A stretch of DNA of 51,482 nucleotides from Patescibacteria group bacterium (GCA_018819085.1 JAHJQT010000059.1:1-51482); one strand, 5' to 3'; positions 25,751 through 34,225 are shown, numbered from the stretch's first letter. The notes: generated from the sequence alone by a model not told the origin. Made by a program: numbers and translations.

Positions 25751-27313
25751 TCACCAAATATAATTTTTAACTTTTGAAGAATTCATTAGCGGATCATTAG
25801 CCTTATAACTACCATTAAAAAAATATGCTGAATACCTATCTCCTCCTTTACATTTTTCTAAAAAAGCACATTTCTTACATTCTTTTGGTATATTATTATA
25901 ATTTCTTAATGATTTCATGAAAGAATGATTCCAGCAAGCATTAATATCTAATGGGTCTCCGATATTTTTTTCAATATAATACATCGGTTTGGCAAAACCA
26001 CGTGGATCAATAACAAATCTTTCATGACCATCAACTGATTTAGCCCCTCCACAAACAGCATTTATTTTAATAGGATCATAAGCACAAAAAGGAACAGCAT
26101 TAATTATATGAACTTTTAAAGAATAATTATTCCTAACTATATCTTTTTTAATTTTAATTAATTTTTCTATTAAAAGTGGAATTTCTTTCTTTCCCCAAAT
26201 TATTTTTTCTCCAGGATTGGGTATCACCCGATTAATCATCCATTTATTAATTTTTAACTCTTTGAACAGTTTGTAAAATTTTTCTGAATTCTTAATATTC
26301 TCCATAGTTGCAACTGTACTAACATTAACAATTTTTACTCCTGCTTTTCTGAACCATTTTATAGCTCTTATTTTCTTTTCAAAAGAATTTTCAAATCCAG
26401 TTATTTTCTCATCTTCTTTAGAATTACAAGTATGCATTGAAAAAAGAATATAATCTAAATACTTAGCTATTTCTTTTACTTGTTTATAATCCTTAATTAA
26501 AGAACCATTTGTATTTAATTTAACCTGCAATCCTTTTTCTTTAGCATATTTTATTAAACTAAAAATATTTTTCCTTAATATTGGCTCTCCACCAGTGAAT
26601 CTTACTGCTGATACGCCTGTTTTTTTTAAATTGTCAATTATTTTTTTAATATACAGACTGCTTAGCTCCTTGCCTAATCTGTCTTTTTTAGCAAAACTAA
26701 CACGATTAAAACAAAAATCACATTTAAAATTACATTTATGAGTTACTTCAATTATAACTTCTCGAGGTAATAATTTTGGTTTAATTTTACTTTTGTTTAA
26801 ATTTTTAAGATACCCTTTTAAAATGCCATTGCATTTTTGATTATAAGCGCATAATTTACACTTTTTCAATTTCACAAAATCTTTAAAATTATTACTTTTT
26901 AAAATAAGGCCTTCAGGTTCAGGAATTAAACAATAAGGAAGACCTTCAACTTTAATTATCAAATCAAATAAAAAGACATAACGAGCTTTTGAGATGTAAG
27001 AAGCTACAACATCTAAAGAATCTATTAATTTATCTTTGCTTGGATTAATTAGGTTAAACTGTACTTTTTTGATTCTAAATTTTTTTGCTATTTTTAAAAT
27101 ACCATTTAGTCTAAAATAATTAGAATTTTTGACTTGATTCCCAGTATAAATATCTACACTAAGAACAATATTATCTTTTTTACCTTCTTTAATTAATTCT
27201 TCTATTTTCTGAATAGACTTTTTAAACGTAAAATTATTCTTAACAAAACGCTCATGGATTTCTGAACGATGACCGTATAAATAAATTTTAGAATAATTAT
27301 TTCTTTTTATCAT
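25751..27313 (-). CDS. Fused radical SAM/SPASM protein with truncated N-terminal radical SAM half
   Basis: 520 residues. The protein opens with Y-L-Y-G-H-R-S-E-I-H-E-R at 11-22, which aligns with the mid-barrel G-H-N-A-K-I-H-D signature of the short enzymes, and continues through the second half of that barrel to L-P-Y-C (C128) and C152, C155, C161. The first half, including its CxxxCxxC, is absent. A complete second radical SAM/SPASM enzyme follows: C194, C198, C201, T-G-G-E-P-I-L-R, G-H-E-R-F-V-I-D-P-R-G-F-A-K-P and CxxC-x5-C-K-G-G. This shows that the N-terminal domains of the 450-454-residue paralogues are further-eroded radical SAM tails. Confidence 0.85.
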   Translation of the reverse strand: MIKRNNYSKIYLYGHRSEIHERFVKNNFTFKKSIQKIEELIKEGKKDNIVLSVDIYTGNQVKNSNYFRLNGILKIAKKFRIKKVQFNLINPSKDKLIDSLDVVASYISKARYVFLFDLIIKVEGLPYCLIPEPEGLILKSNNFKDFVKLKKCKLCAYNQKCNGILKGYLKNLNKSKIKPKLLPREVIIEVTHKCNFKCDFCFNRVSFAKKDRLGKELSSLYIKKIIDNLKKTGVSAVRFTGGEPILRKNIFSLIKYAKEKGLQVKLNTNGSLIKDYKQVKEIAKYLDYILFSMHTCNSKEDEKITGFENSFEKKIRAIKWFRKAGVKIVNVSTVATMENIKNSEKFYKLFKELKINKWMINRVIPNPGEKIIWGKKEIPLLIEKLIKIKKDIVRNNYSLKVHIINAVPFCAYDPIKINAVCGGAKSVDGHERFVIDPRGFAKPMYYIEKNIGDPLDINACWNHSFMKSLRNYNNIPKECKKCAFLEKCKGGDRYSAYFFNGSYKANDPLMNSSKVKNYIW

Positions 27314-27319
27314 AAAAAA

Positions 27320-28420
27320 TTATTTTATAATTCTTTTAATAAAATTTATAATATTATTTTTATTACTTGAGAATCCATTATATCTTTCTGAAAAAAGTTT
27401 TATTAAAACATTAATAAGTTTATTAATAATTTTGAACTCGTCTTTTTTGTTAACGCCCAAATAAACAAATTGACCATGTAAATTTTTAATAAATCTTTTT
27501 AGAATCCTGCCTCTACTAGAATTATCTAATTCCTGTCCATCAAAAATTATAAAACTTATTGTTCTGATATGATCGATAATAATATTTAGGTTCTCTTCAA
27601 ATAAATTAATTGAATTATCGTTTATAGATTTAAAATAATCTAATAAAATCTTTTTCAAAGGAAATATTAAAGAAATATCATAAATATTATCCTTATTTTC
27701 TAAAGCCATTAAAAGTCTCTCGAAGCCGAAACCCTCTAAAACAGCTTGATTTCTTGTTCTTTTAAGCTGACCAGTGAATTTGAATTTATAATTAACATGA
27801 GAACCAATTTCAATGTATTTATTTCCAATCTTATAATATATTTCACAACCGGTTGATCCTGGATTATCAATTATACGAGAATAAAATAAATTTCTCTGTC
27901 CAATAGTCCTAAAAATTCTATCTTTACCCAAATGATTAATATAAGTATTATAAAAAATTTCATCTTCTTCTTCTGTTAATTTAATACCTTCAGCCTCACA
28001 AGAATGTAATATAGTCACAAGAATTTTGTTTTTATCTAGTCCAAGAACATTGAACATAAGATTACATAACAATTCAACTGATTTTTCTTTAGATAAATTT
28101 TCAGCTGCTCCAACAGAGCCAAACACTAATAATTCGAAAAAACTAAGATGACGGCTACTAATACCTACATTCTTCGCGTCATTCACTCTTATGCTTCTAT
28201 CTGGCAAAATATAGAAATTATCAATTGGCAAATGAGATTCTTTTTTAAAAACAATAATATCATCAATAATATGATGCGCAGCACTAGGAGAATAAGTATA
28301 ATTAAATCTTGGCTGAATTAAACCAGAAGAAAATTCATTCCTAAAATTTTCTTTTTCTAAAAAATTTTTTATTTTTATCAATAATTTATTATGTTTTAGA
28401 ACTATTTTATCTATATTCAT
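27320..28420 (-). CDS. Stand-alone AlaRS-like class II synthetase catalytic domain
   Basis: I use ATG 28420; the open frame also has a TTG at 28426. About 366 residues. Class II AlaRS-type motifs: I-R-V-N-D-A-K-N-V-G-I-S-S-R-H-L-S-F-F-E-L is motif 2, N-P-G-S-T-G-C-E-I-Y-Y matches the AlaRS G-P-C-x-E-I-Y-Y region, and G-F-G-F-E-R-L-L is motif 3. The tRNA-recognition, editing and C-Ala domains of full AlaRS (over 850 residues) are missing. Catalytic residues look kept, so it may activate alanine or a relative and hand it to a carrier, peptide or small RNA. It is embedded in the operon between radical SAM genes. Confidence 0.8.
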   Translation of the reverse strand: MNIDKIVLKHNKLLIKIKNFLEKENFRNEFSSGLIQPRFNYTYSPSAAHHIIDDIIVFKKESHLPIDNFYILPDRSIRVNDAKNVGISSRHLSFFELLVFGSVGAAENLSKEKSVELLCNLMFNVLGLDKNKILVTILHSCEAEGIKLTEEEDEIFYNTYINHLGKDRIFRTIGQRNLFYSRIIDNPGSTGCEIYYKIGNKYIEIGSHVNYKFKFTGQLKRTRNQAVLEGFGFERLLMALENKDNIYDISLIFPLKKILLDYFKSINDNSINLFEENLNIIIDHIRTISFIIFDGQELDNSSRGRILKRFIKNLHGQFVYLGVNKKDEFKIINKLINVLIKLFSERYNGFSSNKNNIINFIKRIIK

Positions 28421-28434
28421 AATCAAAAATATAA

Positions 28435-29700
28435 TTACTTTTTAAAATAATAGGCAGATTTCATATAATTTTCAAGTAAATAAAGACATTTTGAAAATTG
28501 CGCTTTAGGAATTTTTAATTCATCTCCATCGTAAGTATAATTAATATAATTTTTTTTAAAAAGACTAAATACTGATTCCAATTCTTTTTCTTCTGCCTTA
28601 GTCAGAGGATTATTATCTAAAAATCGACCTAAATTAAATCTACTTAATCTTTTTATACCAGTATATATATTAAAAACAGGATAAATATTAGTTTTTTTAA
28701 AATTATGAAAAATTCTCATCGGAATCATATTTGCGTCTAATAAGAACTTATAAAGTCTCAATCTTTTAAAATTCATTCCTAATCCAAAACGCAAATGACT
28801 TTTAGCCATCAACCCTAAACCCAAAATACTTGGAAAAGCACCTGAGTAACCATTATAGCAAACACTTATTTTAGCATGTTCTATATTTTTCCCTAAACAC
28901 CATTCATCATAAACTTTTTGATATCCTCTTTTTCTTAAAATCTTTTCAAAATATAATAGATCTATTTTTTTCTGATAAGTGCTATAACGATGAATTTTTT
29001 TTCCATAATAATTATTTTCTTGCTGCGCCCTTAATTTATAAAAATGCATTCCATTAGGATGAAAATCAAGCACCTGCTTAAATTCATTCAGTCTATTATT
29101 ACAATATAATAATTCATTTCTAAAGCCATACATTAAGTCAACGGACCAAATAAAATCACTTTCTGCTAAAGTTTTAAGGCAATCAAGAATAACTTTTCTA
29201 GAAGTTCTTCTATTTTCTTGCTTCAAAATATTATCATTAAGCGTTTGAACACCTAATTGAATTTTAGTTACATTATATTTTTTTAACTCTTCTAAATATG
29301 ATTCAAAATCATCACAAGGTAAAATTTCTACAATAAATCTTTCTAAATTATTAAAATCTACTAATTTTTCTAAAGGTTTAATTAATAATTCAGGAGAAAC
29401 CAAATTAGGAGTGCCTCCACCAATATGAACATTCTTAAATTTAAAACCATTTAAAATATCAGCATACAATAAAATTTCTTTATTATAATATTTTAAAAAT
29501 TCATCTGAATTAAATTGATTATATAAACAAGGCTTATAAATGCAAAAATTACAAAAATTTGAACAGAAAGGATAATTAATGTATAAAAGACTATCTTTTC
29601 TTATTTTTTTTAATTCGAGTCTTAATATTTTTTCAATACCCCTACTCTGCTTAAATATGTTTTTAAAATCTTTATCTCTTTTATTAATATTGTTTTTCAT
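28435..29700 (-). CDS. HemN-like radical SAM protein
   Basis: 421 residues. Y-I-N-Y-P-F-C-S-N-F-C-N-F-C carries the cluster cysteines C46, C50 and C53, with the Tyr and Phe typical of coproporphyrinogen dehydrogenase-like (HemN/HutW) enzymes; G-G-G-T-P-N follows, and I-Q-L-G-V-Q-T is the family Q-T motif. A C-terminal winged-helix-like region is present. No haem pathway genes are nearby, so a HemN-like class C methyltransferase or other natural-product role is more likely than haem synthesis. The gap to the AlaRS-like gene is 14 bases. Confidence 0.83.
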   Translation of the reverse strand: MKNNINKRDKDFKNIFKQSRGIEKILRLELKKIRKDSLLYINYPFCSNFCNFCIYKPCLYNQFNSDEFLKYYNKEILLYADILNGFKFKNVHIGGGTPNLVSPELLIKPLEKLVDFNNLERFIVEILPCDDFESYLEELKKYNVTKIQLGVQTLNDNILKQENRRTSRKVILDCLKTLAESDFIWSVDLMYGFRNELLYCNNRLNEFKQVLDFHPNGMHFYKLRAQQENNYYGKKIHRYSTYQKKIDLLYFEKILRKRGYQKVYDEWCLGKNIEHAKISVCYNGYSGAFPSILGLGLMAKSHLRFGLGMNFKRLRLYKFLLDANMIPMRIFHNFKKTNIYPVFNIYTGIKRLSRFNLGRFLDNNPLTKAEEKELESVFSLFKKNYINYTYDGDELKIPKAQFSKCLYLLENYMKSAYYFKK

Positions 29701-29709
29701 AAAATGAAA

Positions 29710-30807
29710 CTATAAAATTTTACTTTCTGGAGATCTACGACAGCATCTTTGACAGACATAAAACAATCCATTATTTTTTATTTCATTGAAAAGTTTTTTT
29801 GCTCTCTGACCATTTAATATTTCTTCTAATGGCATTTTTTTTATATTACCAAGATAATAAAAAGAAATACTACATCCAGGGAATACATCTCCATTTTGAT
29901 CTATCCTTATTTGTTTAAAAACATTAGGACAACTATTAATTTTATGGCAACCATCAGAAAACCATTTTTTATACTTTTTGTCTGAATCAAAATCAGGAAA
30001 AAATAATACACGCATTCTAGATTTTTCAGATAATTTTCTTTTTATTAAATTAATTTTTCTTACAACTTCATTTATTTCTTTTTTATTAAGCTTGCCTAAT
30101 TTATTATCTAATCCCTCTATTAATTTTGCTCGCTCTTCATAAACATTAAATCTTTCATGAAATTCATTAACGCATTTATCTATAATTAAAGAATTTGACC
30201 ATTGTGCCAACGAAAAAGAAAGTACATCGCATTTAACATCTTCAGCTAAAGACAAAACACTATCAAAAGATCCTACATTTAATTTATTTATTACAGTATT
30301 AATAGCTAATAAGGGAAGGTAAAAATTAATATTTTCTTTCATTATTTGTAATTTTTTAATGCTTTCTAATGTTCTATTAAAGTTTCCATTACCTCTATTG
30401 GCATCGTGATCAACAGAATTTCCATCTATGGAAAACATTAAAGCAGAAGTTTGATTTTTAATTAATTCCGAAAAAATCTTTTTGTCATTATGTGTTCCAT
30501 TTGTAAATATCATTAATTTAACTTTTTGTTTTTTTGCATGTTTCAATATATTAAAAATATTAGGATTTAAAAATGGCTCCCCACCAGATAAATTAATCGT
30601 AATATCATTATAATCTTCAAATCGCTTCAATTGTTCTACCAGCTTTTTAAAAAGTTCAAAAGTGAAATTACAACTCTTATTATTAAAAAAAGATATCTTT
30701 TTTTCTTTAATGCCTGTTAAAAAACATGTCTTACATTTTAAATTACATAAGTTTGTTGTTTCAATAGTAATTTTTTCTAAATAATTATTCAAAAATTTTA
30801 ATTTCAT
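29710..30807 (-). CDS. Radical SAM/SPASM protein
   Basis: 365 residues. Cysteines C21, C25 and C28 (C-N-L-K-C-K-T-C), L-S-G-G-E-P-F-L-N-P, F-S-I-D-G in the barrel, and a SPASM region with a C-P-N segment, D-Q-N-G-D-V-F-P-G-C and C-Q-R-C-C-R-R at the very end. It is a more classical MoaA/PqqE-like member than the others here. Six bases separate it from the Kae1-like gene upstream, so it is second in the operon. Substrate unknown. Confidence 0.85.
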   Translation of the reverse strand: MKLKFLNNYLEKITIETTNLCNLKCKTCFLTGIKEKKISFFNNKSCNFTFELFKKLVEQLKRFEDYNDITINLSGGEPFLNPNIFNILKHAKKQKVKLMIFTNGTHNDKKIFSELIKNQTSALMFSIDGNSVDHDANRGNGNFNRTLESIKKLQIMKENINFYLPLLAINTVINKLNVGSFDSVLSLAEDVKCDVLSFSLAQWSNSLIIDKCVNEFHERFNVYEERAKLIEGLDNKLGKLNKKEINEVVRKINLIKRKLSEKSRMRVLFFPDFDSDKKYKKWFSDGCHKINSCPNVFKQIRIDQNGDVFPGCSISFYYLGNIKKMPLEEILNGQRAKKLFNEIKNNGLFYVCQRCCRRSPESKIL

Positions 30808-30813
30808 ATTTTT

Positions 30814-31872
30814 TTATTTTTCACTTAAAATATTATTACAATAGTGTTTATAATACCAGAAACTAGGCAATACAGAGATAAATTTCTGTTGTTTTGTAAA
30901 AATACTTTTATATTTTCCTCTTACTGCAACCATAGCAGCATTATCTCCACAAAACTCTTTTTTTAATGGTGCTTTGAAAACAATTTTATTTTTAACAGCA
31001 ATATTTTTTATTTTATCTTTAAAAATAGAATTAGCAGAAACACCACCAACTAAATGCATTTCTTTAACCTTATAATCTTTAGCAATTTTTAAGAATTCTT
31101 GTCCTAATAAATTAAAGATATAATCTAAAAAACTAAAAGATAAATTTCTTTGAAAATTCTCATTTAATAAATTTTTTCTATATTTTGAGTAAATTTTTTC
31201 AATTGCCTTATTTGTATCTAAAATTATTAACGTATTTTTATTTCGTTTAATTCTTATTTCGTTTAATTCAGGAATTTCTATTTTTTTTCCTCTTTTAGCA
31301 AGATCAGAAAGCATATTTCCACCATCACCAGTTTTTATAATCTTAATTCTCATTCCATGGCAAAATACATCAAAAAGTGCTGCAATTCCATTAAAAGAAT
31401 TTTTTTTAGAATCCCATACTATGGAAATTAACTTATTAATTTTTTTGTGACTTTCCTGATAATATATAGCTGTATGAGCACCAGAGACGCTTAAACCAAG
31501 AATAGGAAATTTGAATTCTTTTTCTTGTCTTTCGAGCCAATTTGAATAAAGATGTGCAATTTCATGATCAATGCCTATGATTTTCTTTTTTTTAGAATAA
31601 CCTAAAATACAAGCAGCTGTAACACCTATTGGAAGAGATTGAAATGTACCCTTTTTATTAATAACTGAGATTAATTTAATTTTGTTCCATGTGTTATCAG
31701 GCAATAAATTTAAAAGATCTACCAAATTTTTTATATGAGCACTAAAAAATCTATCAGCATCTTGATCATAAAGATCTATACTTATAGATTTGTTAAATTT
31801 AACTTTATTATTATTATCAATTAAAGCTAATCCAGTAGTATGAAATGTTGTGTCAATACCTAAAAATAACAT
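30814..31872 (-). CDS. Kae1/TsaD-like carbamoyl-transfer protein 2
   Basis: 352 residues, a second Kae1/TsaD-like ASKHA protein and the first gene of the long operon. L-G-I-D-T-T-F-H-T at the start, H103 and H107 in I-D-H-E-I-A-H, V-S-G-A-H-T for the S-G-G-H-T loop, and F-C-G-D-N-A-A-M-V-A for the metal Asp. The metal ligands are intact. It is only moderately similar to the copy at 21382, so the two are old paralogues and may form a pair, as TsaD pairs with TsaB. It begins almost at its predicted transcription start. Confidence 0.82.
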   Translation of the reverse strand: MLFLGIDTTFHTTGLALIDNNNKVKFNKSISIDLYDQDADRFFSAHIKNLVDLLNLLPDNTWNKIKLISVINKKGTFQSLPIGVTAACILGYSKKKKIIGIDHEIAHLYSNWLERQEKEFKFPILGLSVSGAHTAIYYQESHKKINKLISIVWDSKKNSFNGIAALFDVFCHGMRIKIIKTGDGGNMLSDLAKRGKKIEIPELNEIRIKRNKNTLIILDTNKAIEKIYSKYRKNLLNENFQRNLSFSFLDYIFNLLGQEFLKIAKDYKVKEMHLVGGVSANSIFKDKIKNIAVKNKIVFKAPLKKEFCGDNAAMVAVRGKYKSIFTKQQKFISVLPSFWYYKHYCNNILSEK

Positions 31873-31880
31873 ATAAAATC

Positions 31881-31886
31881 ATTATA
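31881..31886 (-). promoter_or_regulatory. Extended -10 (TGATATAAT) for the large operon
   Basis: The minus strand has TGATATAAT directly before the first gene, an extended -10 element; no good -35 is visible. A start site about 7 bases downstream would fall within two or three bases of ATG 31872, predicting a leaderless transcript. No Shine-Dalgarno is seen. Confidence 0.5.
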
Positions 31887-31912
31887 TCAAATTATTTACT
31901 TTATTTACATAC

Positions 31913-31940
31913 AAAAACAACCTATCAATAGGTTGTTTTT
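31913..31940 (-). terminator. Terminator after the Hxs genes
   Basis: CAACCTA-TCAA-TAGGTTG hairpin flanked by A and T runs on both sides, 20 bases beyond the stop of the Cys-rich protein gene. It can work in both directions and separates the Hxs unit from the large operon. Confidence 0.75.
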
Positions 31941-31961
31941 TGAAAATAAATATTAAAAAAA

Positions 31962-32954
31962 TTATTTATTATATTCTTCAGAATAAAATTCACACATTAA
32001 ATTTTTAGCTTGATTATGAAATATTTCACAATCTTCATATTTTTTCAGTTCACATTCTTTTGTTCCATTAAACCCAAAATCTTTACAATTTATATAATCC
32101 AAACTCATCACATAATGTTTACATTTTTCTTTTGAATCTAAATCTGGAATAGAATCACATAATTCTAAAGCTAATTCTTTATCACCAACACGAAAAGCCA
32201 AAGATGATCTCATCAAAAATTGAACACTTAATAAATCAACATCGTTTGACCATGGAAACTCTATATTATCTTTCTCAAAATTAGACCAATCATTGCTATA
32301 TCTAATAATATTTTCGCATAGACTATTACATCTACGTTCTGCTTCATTAAACACTTCTTTAGAAAGTTTATTTCTTCTTTCTGGTAATAATGCTCCTGAA
32401 TTTAAACAAATTTCTAAAAAATAATCTGTTATTTTATTATTTGGACATATTTTTTCTATAGGCATTAAAGCAATGCCATTAGCATATTCATATTGAACAC
32501 TTAATAATCCTATCTTATTATTATTTTCATCATATCTATTAAGTATTGCACCTAATGAATCTATGCTTAGAATATATTCCTTTGTATAATCTGAAATTTT
32601 TAATTCTTGAATTAAAGATGTTGTTCTTTTATATAATTCATTAAATATATGTTTATCAAAATCTTCTCTATAATTAATTAATTCACATGATAAATACCGT
32701 ACCATTTCAAAATTAATCATTTCTAATTCCTTATCTGTAAAAAAATTTGAATTATTTATTTCTTTTATAAATTTCTCATCACTCATTTTATTAACTTTTT
32801 CTAAGCAATTTGATTTAATTTCTAATTTTGTTGTGTCTGAAGAATTATTAAAAAAATTATATTTTTCTTGCGAATATAAAAAACTGGCCAATAAACCAAC
32901 CATTAATAAAACAACTATTAATATAAATAATAATATTTTATTTTTTAAATTCAT
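31962..32954 (-). CDS. Cys-rich membrane-anchored protein next to the HxS precursor
   Basis: 330 residues: short basic start, one N-terminal hydrophobic helix (signal anchor, about residues 8-28) and a mostly helical outside domain with about ten cysteines, many paired (C-N-S-L-C-E, C-K-D-F-G, C-E-L-K-K-Y-E-D-C). The first gene downstream of the His-Xaa-Ser precursor, only 11 bases after it, so they share a transcript. No family recognised. The position suggests it binds, exports, cleaves or protects against the modified peptide; this is inferred from context only. Confidence 0.7.
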   Translation of the reverse strand: MNLKNKILLFILIVVLLMVGLLASFLYSQEKYNFFNNSSDTTKLEIKSNCLEKVNKMSDEKFIKEINNSNFFTDKELEMINFEMVRYLSCELINYREDFDKHIFNELYKRTTSLIQELKISDYTKEYILSIDSLGAILNRYDENNNKIGLLSVQYEYANGIALMPIEKICPNNKITDYFLEICLNSGALLPERRNKLSKEVFNEAERRCNSLCENIIRYSNDWSNFEKDNIEFPWSNDVDLLSVQFLMRSSLAFRVGDKELALELCDSIPDLDSKEKCKHYVMSLDYINCKDFGFNGTKECELKKYEDCEIFHNQAKNLMCEFYSEEYNK

Positions 32955-32965
32955 AAATTTTATAT

Positions 32966-33406
32966 TTAATATGACGAATGAGAGCCATGGGATCCGTGTG
33001 AACTATGTGAGCCATGGGATCCGTGTGAGCCATGTGAACCATGGGAACCATGTGAACCGTGGGAACCATGTGAACCGTGGGAACCATGTGAGCCGTGGGA
33101 ACCATGTGAGCCGTGGGAACCATGTGAGCCGTGGGAACCATGTGAGCCGTGAGAGCTATGGGAACCATGAGAAGAATGGGAACCATGAGAACTGTGAGAG
33201 CTATGGGATCCATGAGAGCTGTGAGAGGCATGAGTACAAGCTGCTGAAGCTGGATCTGCTTTCATTGCTCCAGCTAGACCAACACCTAAGGCCACAAAAG
33301 TTAATGCTATTTTAGCAACACTTTTTTTATTGATTCTTCCTTCTTCACTCGTTAAAAAAGCCTTGATATCTTTTTTAATCTGAGGTATTTTTATTTTTTT
33401 TATCAT
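32966..33406 (-). CDS. hxsA: His-Xaa-Ser repeat precursor (HxsA-type)
   Basis: 146 residues. A leader with F-L-T-S-E-E-G-R-I-N-K-K-S at 17-29 is followed by a hydrophobic segment ending A-S-A-A-C (residues 33-57). From His59 to residue 145 there are 29 consecutive H-x-S triplets (x is Gly, Ser or once Ala), ending in Tyr146. The His-Xaa-Ser repeat and HxsB/HxsD-type genes nearby identify a peptide-modification system in which radical SAM enzymes are thought to act on the repeat. Other long frames over this stretch on both strands are by-products of the 9-base repeat. Confidence 0.8.
   Translation of the reverse strand: MIKKIKIPQIKKDIKAFLTSEEGRINKKSVAKIALTFVALGVGLAGAMKADPASAACTHASHSSHGSHSSHSSHGSHSSHGSHSSHGSHGSHGSHGSHGSHGSHGSHGSHGSHGSHGSHGSHGSHGSHGSHGSHSSHGSHGSHSSY
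32970..33232 (-). repeat. 9-base tandem repeat coding for H-x-S
   Basis: About 29 units of 9 bases, many arranged as an alternating 18-base unit through synonymous changes (GGC versus GGT or TCC for the middle residue). It is richer in G+C than its surroundings. The uniform blocks suggest growth and shrinkage by slippage. Confidence 0.9.
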
Positions 33407-33456
33407 TGAATGATTAATCTAATATTACAAAACAGAAGCAGTTTTTACTTTTTTTA

Positions 33457-33462
33457 ATTATA
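33457..33462 (-). promoter_or_regulatory. Candidate -10 for the HxS precursor
   Basis: TATAAT on the minus strand about 50 bases upstream of the precursor ATG, in an AT-rich leader. No convincing -35 was found at 16-18 bases. Confidence 0.35.
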
Positions 33463-33518
33463 ACAAATAAAATAGATAAAGGATAGATTGCATGTGGATA
33501 ATTATTATTGAAAATTTA

Positions 33519-33550
33519 AACAGCCAGAGGAAAATTTTCTCCTGGCTGTT
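33519..33550 (-). terminator. Hairpin after the lipoprotein gene
   Basis: Arms AACAGCCAGAGG and CTCCTGGCTGTT with a short AT loop, 22 bases after the lipoprotein stop. A long T run follows on the plus strand and a weaker T-rich stretch on the minus strand. Confidence 0.7.
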
Positions 33551-33571
33551 ATTTTTTTTGCTTGAAAATAT

Positions 33572-34225
33572 TTAAGATGGGGTATCTCCTCCTGAACGTG
33601 GCCGAGACCTATCTCGCGGATCAACGTCTCCCTTGAAATAAATGTTAAACGTCGACTCAATTATGAGCCACTTCCCATTTTGATTTACTAAATGAAGTTC
33701 TTTAGTTAACCAAAGGAGATCCCCTCCTTCAGCAGAGATTGATGCTACAGCATCAACCTCTGCTGTTAACCCGTTAACTTCGATTTCGAAAGATTCGTAT
33801 TTTACAAATCCTGCCGCCTCAAATGCGGCTGGAAACATCTTCGTGTAAACCATCTTTGTCACAATTCGTTGTTCTCGCCCAACCATAATTTTCGCTTCTG
33901 AGTGGAATAATGAAAGATATCCCACCACGTCCCTCTTATTCCATGTCTGCTCAGACTTAAACAAAACTTCTCTAACTAAGTCTTTCGCTCCTGTTGTGAT
34001 AGAAGAAGTGGGAGTAGTTACAATGATGGGCCCAGAATCACGAGCTGGATTATAGACAGCGTTAGAACTAATGTTTCCAGCACCTCCAGAAGAAGGACCT
34101 CCGCTCCTAATTTGAATATTCATTCCGGCTACTGAATAGCCACCAATGAGATGTTCACCACCACATGCCGTAAGAAACGTTCCTACAGCTACTATTGTCA
34201 TTACTATCATTAGATTCTTTCTCAT
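33572..34225 (-). CDS. Lipoprotein with NTF2/SnoaL-like domain
   Basis: 217 residues. A signal peptide with lipobox L-T-A-C puts the lipidated Cys at 21; a Gly/Ser/Pro-rich linker follows, then an NTF2-like cone fold (E-x-T-W-N-K-R-D-V-V-G-Y-L-S-L-F and a late L-x-N-Q-N-G-K-W-L-I-I-E-S). NTF2-like domains bind small ligands or have no catalysis. Base composition is clearly less AT-rich than its neighbours, the gene has a strong AAGGAGG ribosome site and its own near-consensus promoter and terminator, so it looks like a separate, perhaps acquired, unit set inside the Hxs locus. Confidence 0.8.
   Translation of the reverse strand: MRKNLMIVMTIVAVGTFLTACGGEHLIGGYSVAGMNIQIRSGGPSSGGAGNISSNAVYNPARDSGPIIVTTPTSSITTGAKDLVREVLFKSEQTWNKRDVVGYLSLFHSEAKIMVGREQRIVTKMVYTKMFPAAFEAAGFVKYESFEIEVNGLTAEVDAVASISAEGGDLLWLTKELHLVNQNGKWLIIESTFNIYFKGDVDPRDRSRPRSGGDTPS

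Noticed and set aside
28435..29700. Haem biosynthesis enzyme HemN
   Set aside because: Only the radical SAM core resembles HemN; no haem genes nearby, and it is embedded in the radical SAM operon.
5346..31872. Alternative genetic code with TGA as Gly, as in some Patescibacteria
   Set aside because: TGA is a clean stop at several coupled gene ends here (ATGA overlaps at 8421, 10691, 16167, 24102), and ORFs have expected family lengths with standard stops.
32970..33232. Regular short repeats that might be taken for a CRISPR-like array
   Set aside because: The unit is 9 bases with no spacers and codes for H-x-S in the precursor frame.
32833..33315. Long open frames on both strands over the H-x-S repeat
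   Set aside because: They arise from the 9-base repeat being open in other frames; only the frame from 33406 has a leader, fits the Hxs family and has a sensible neighbour.
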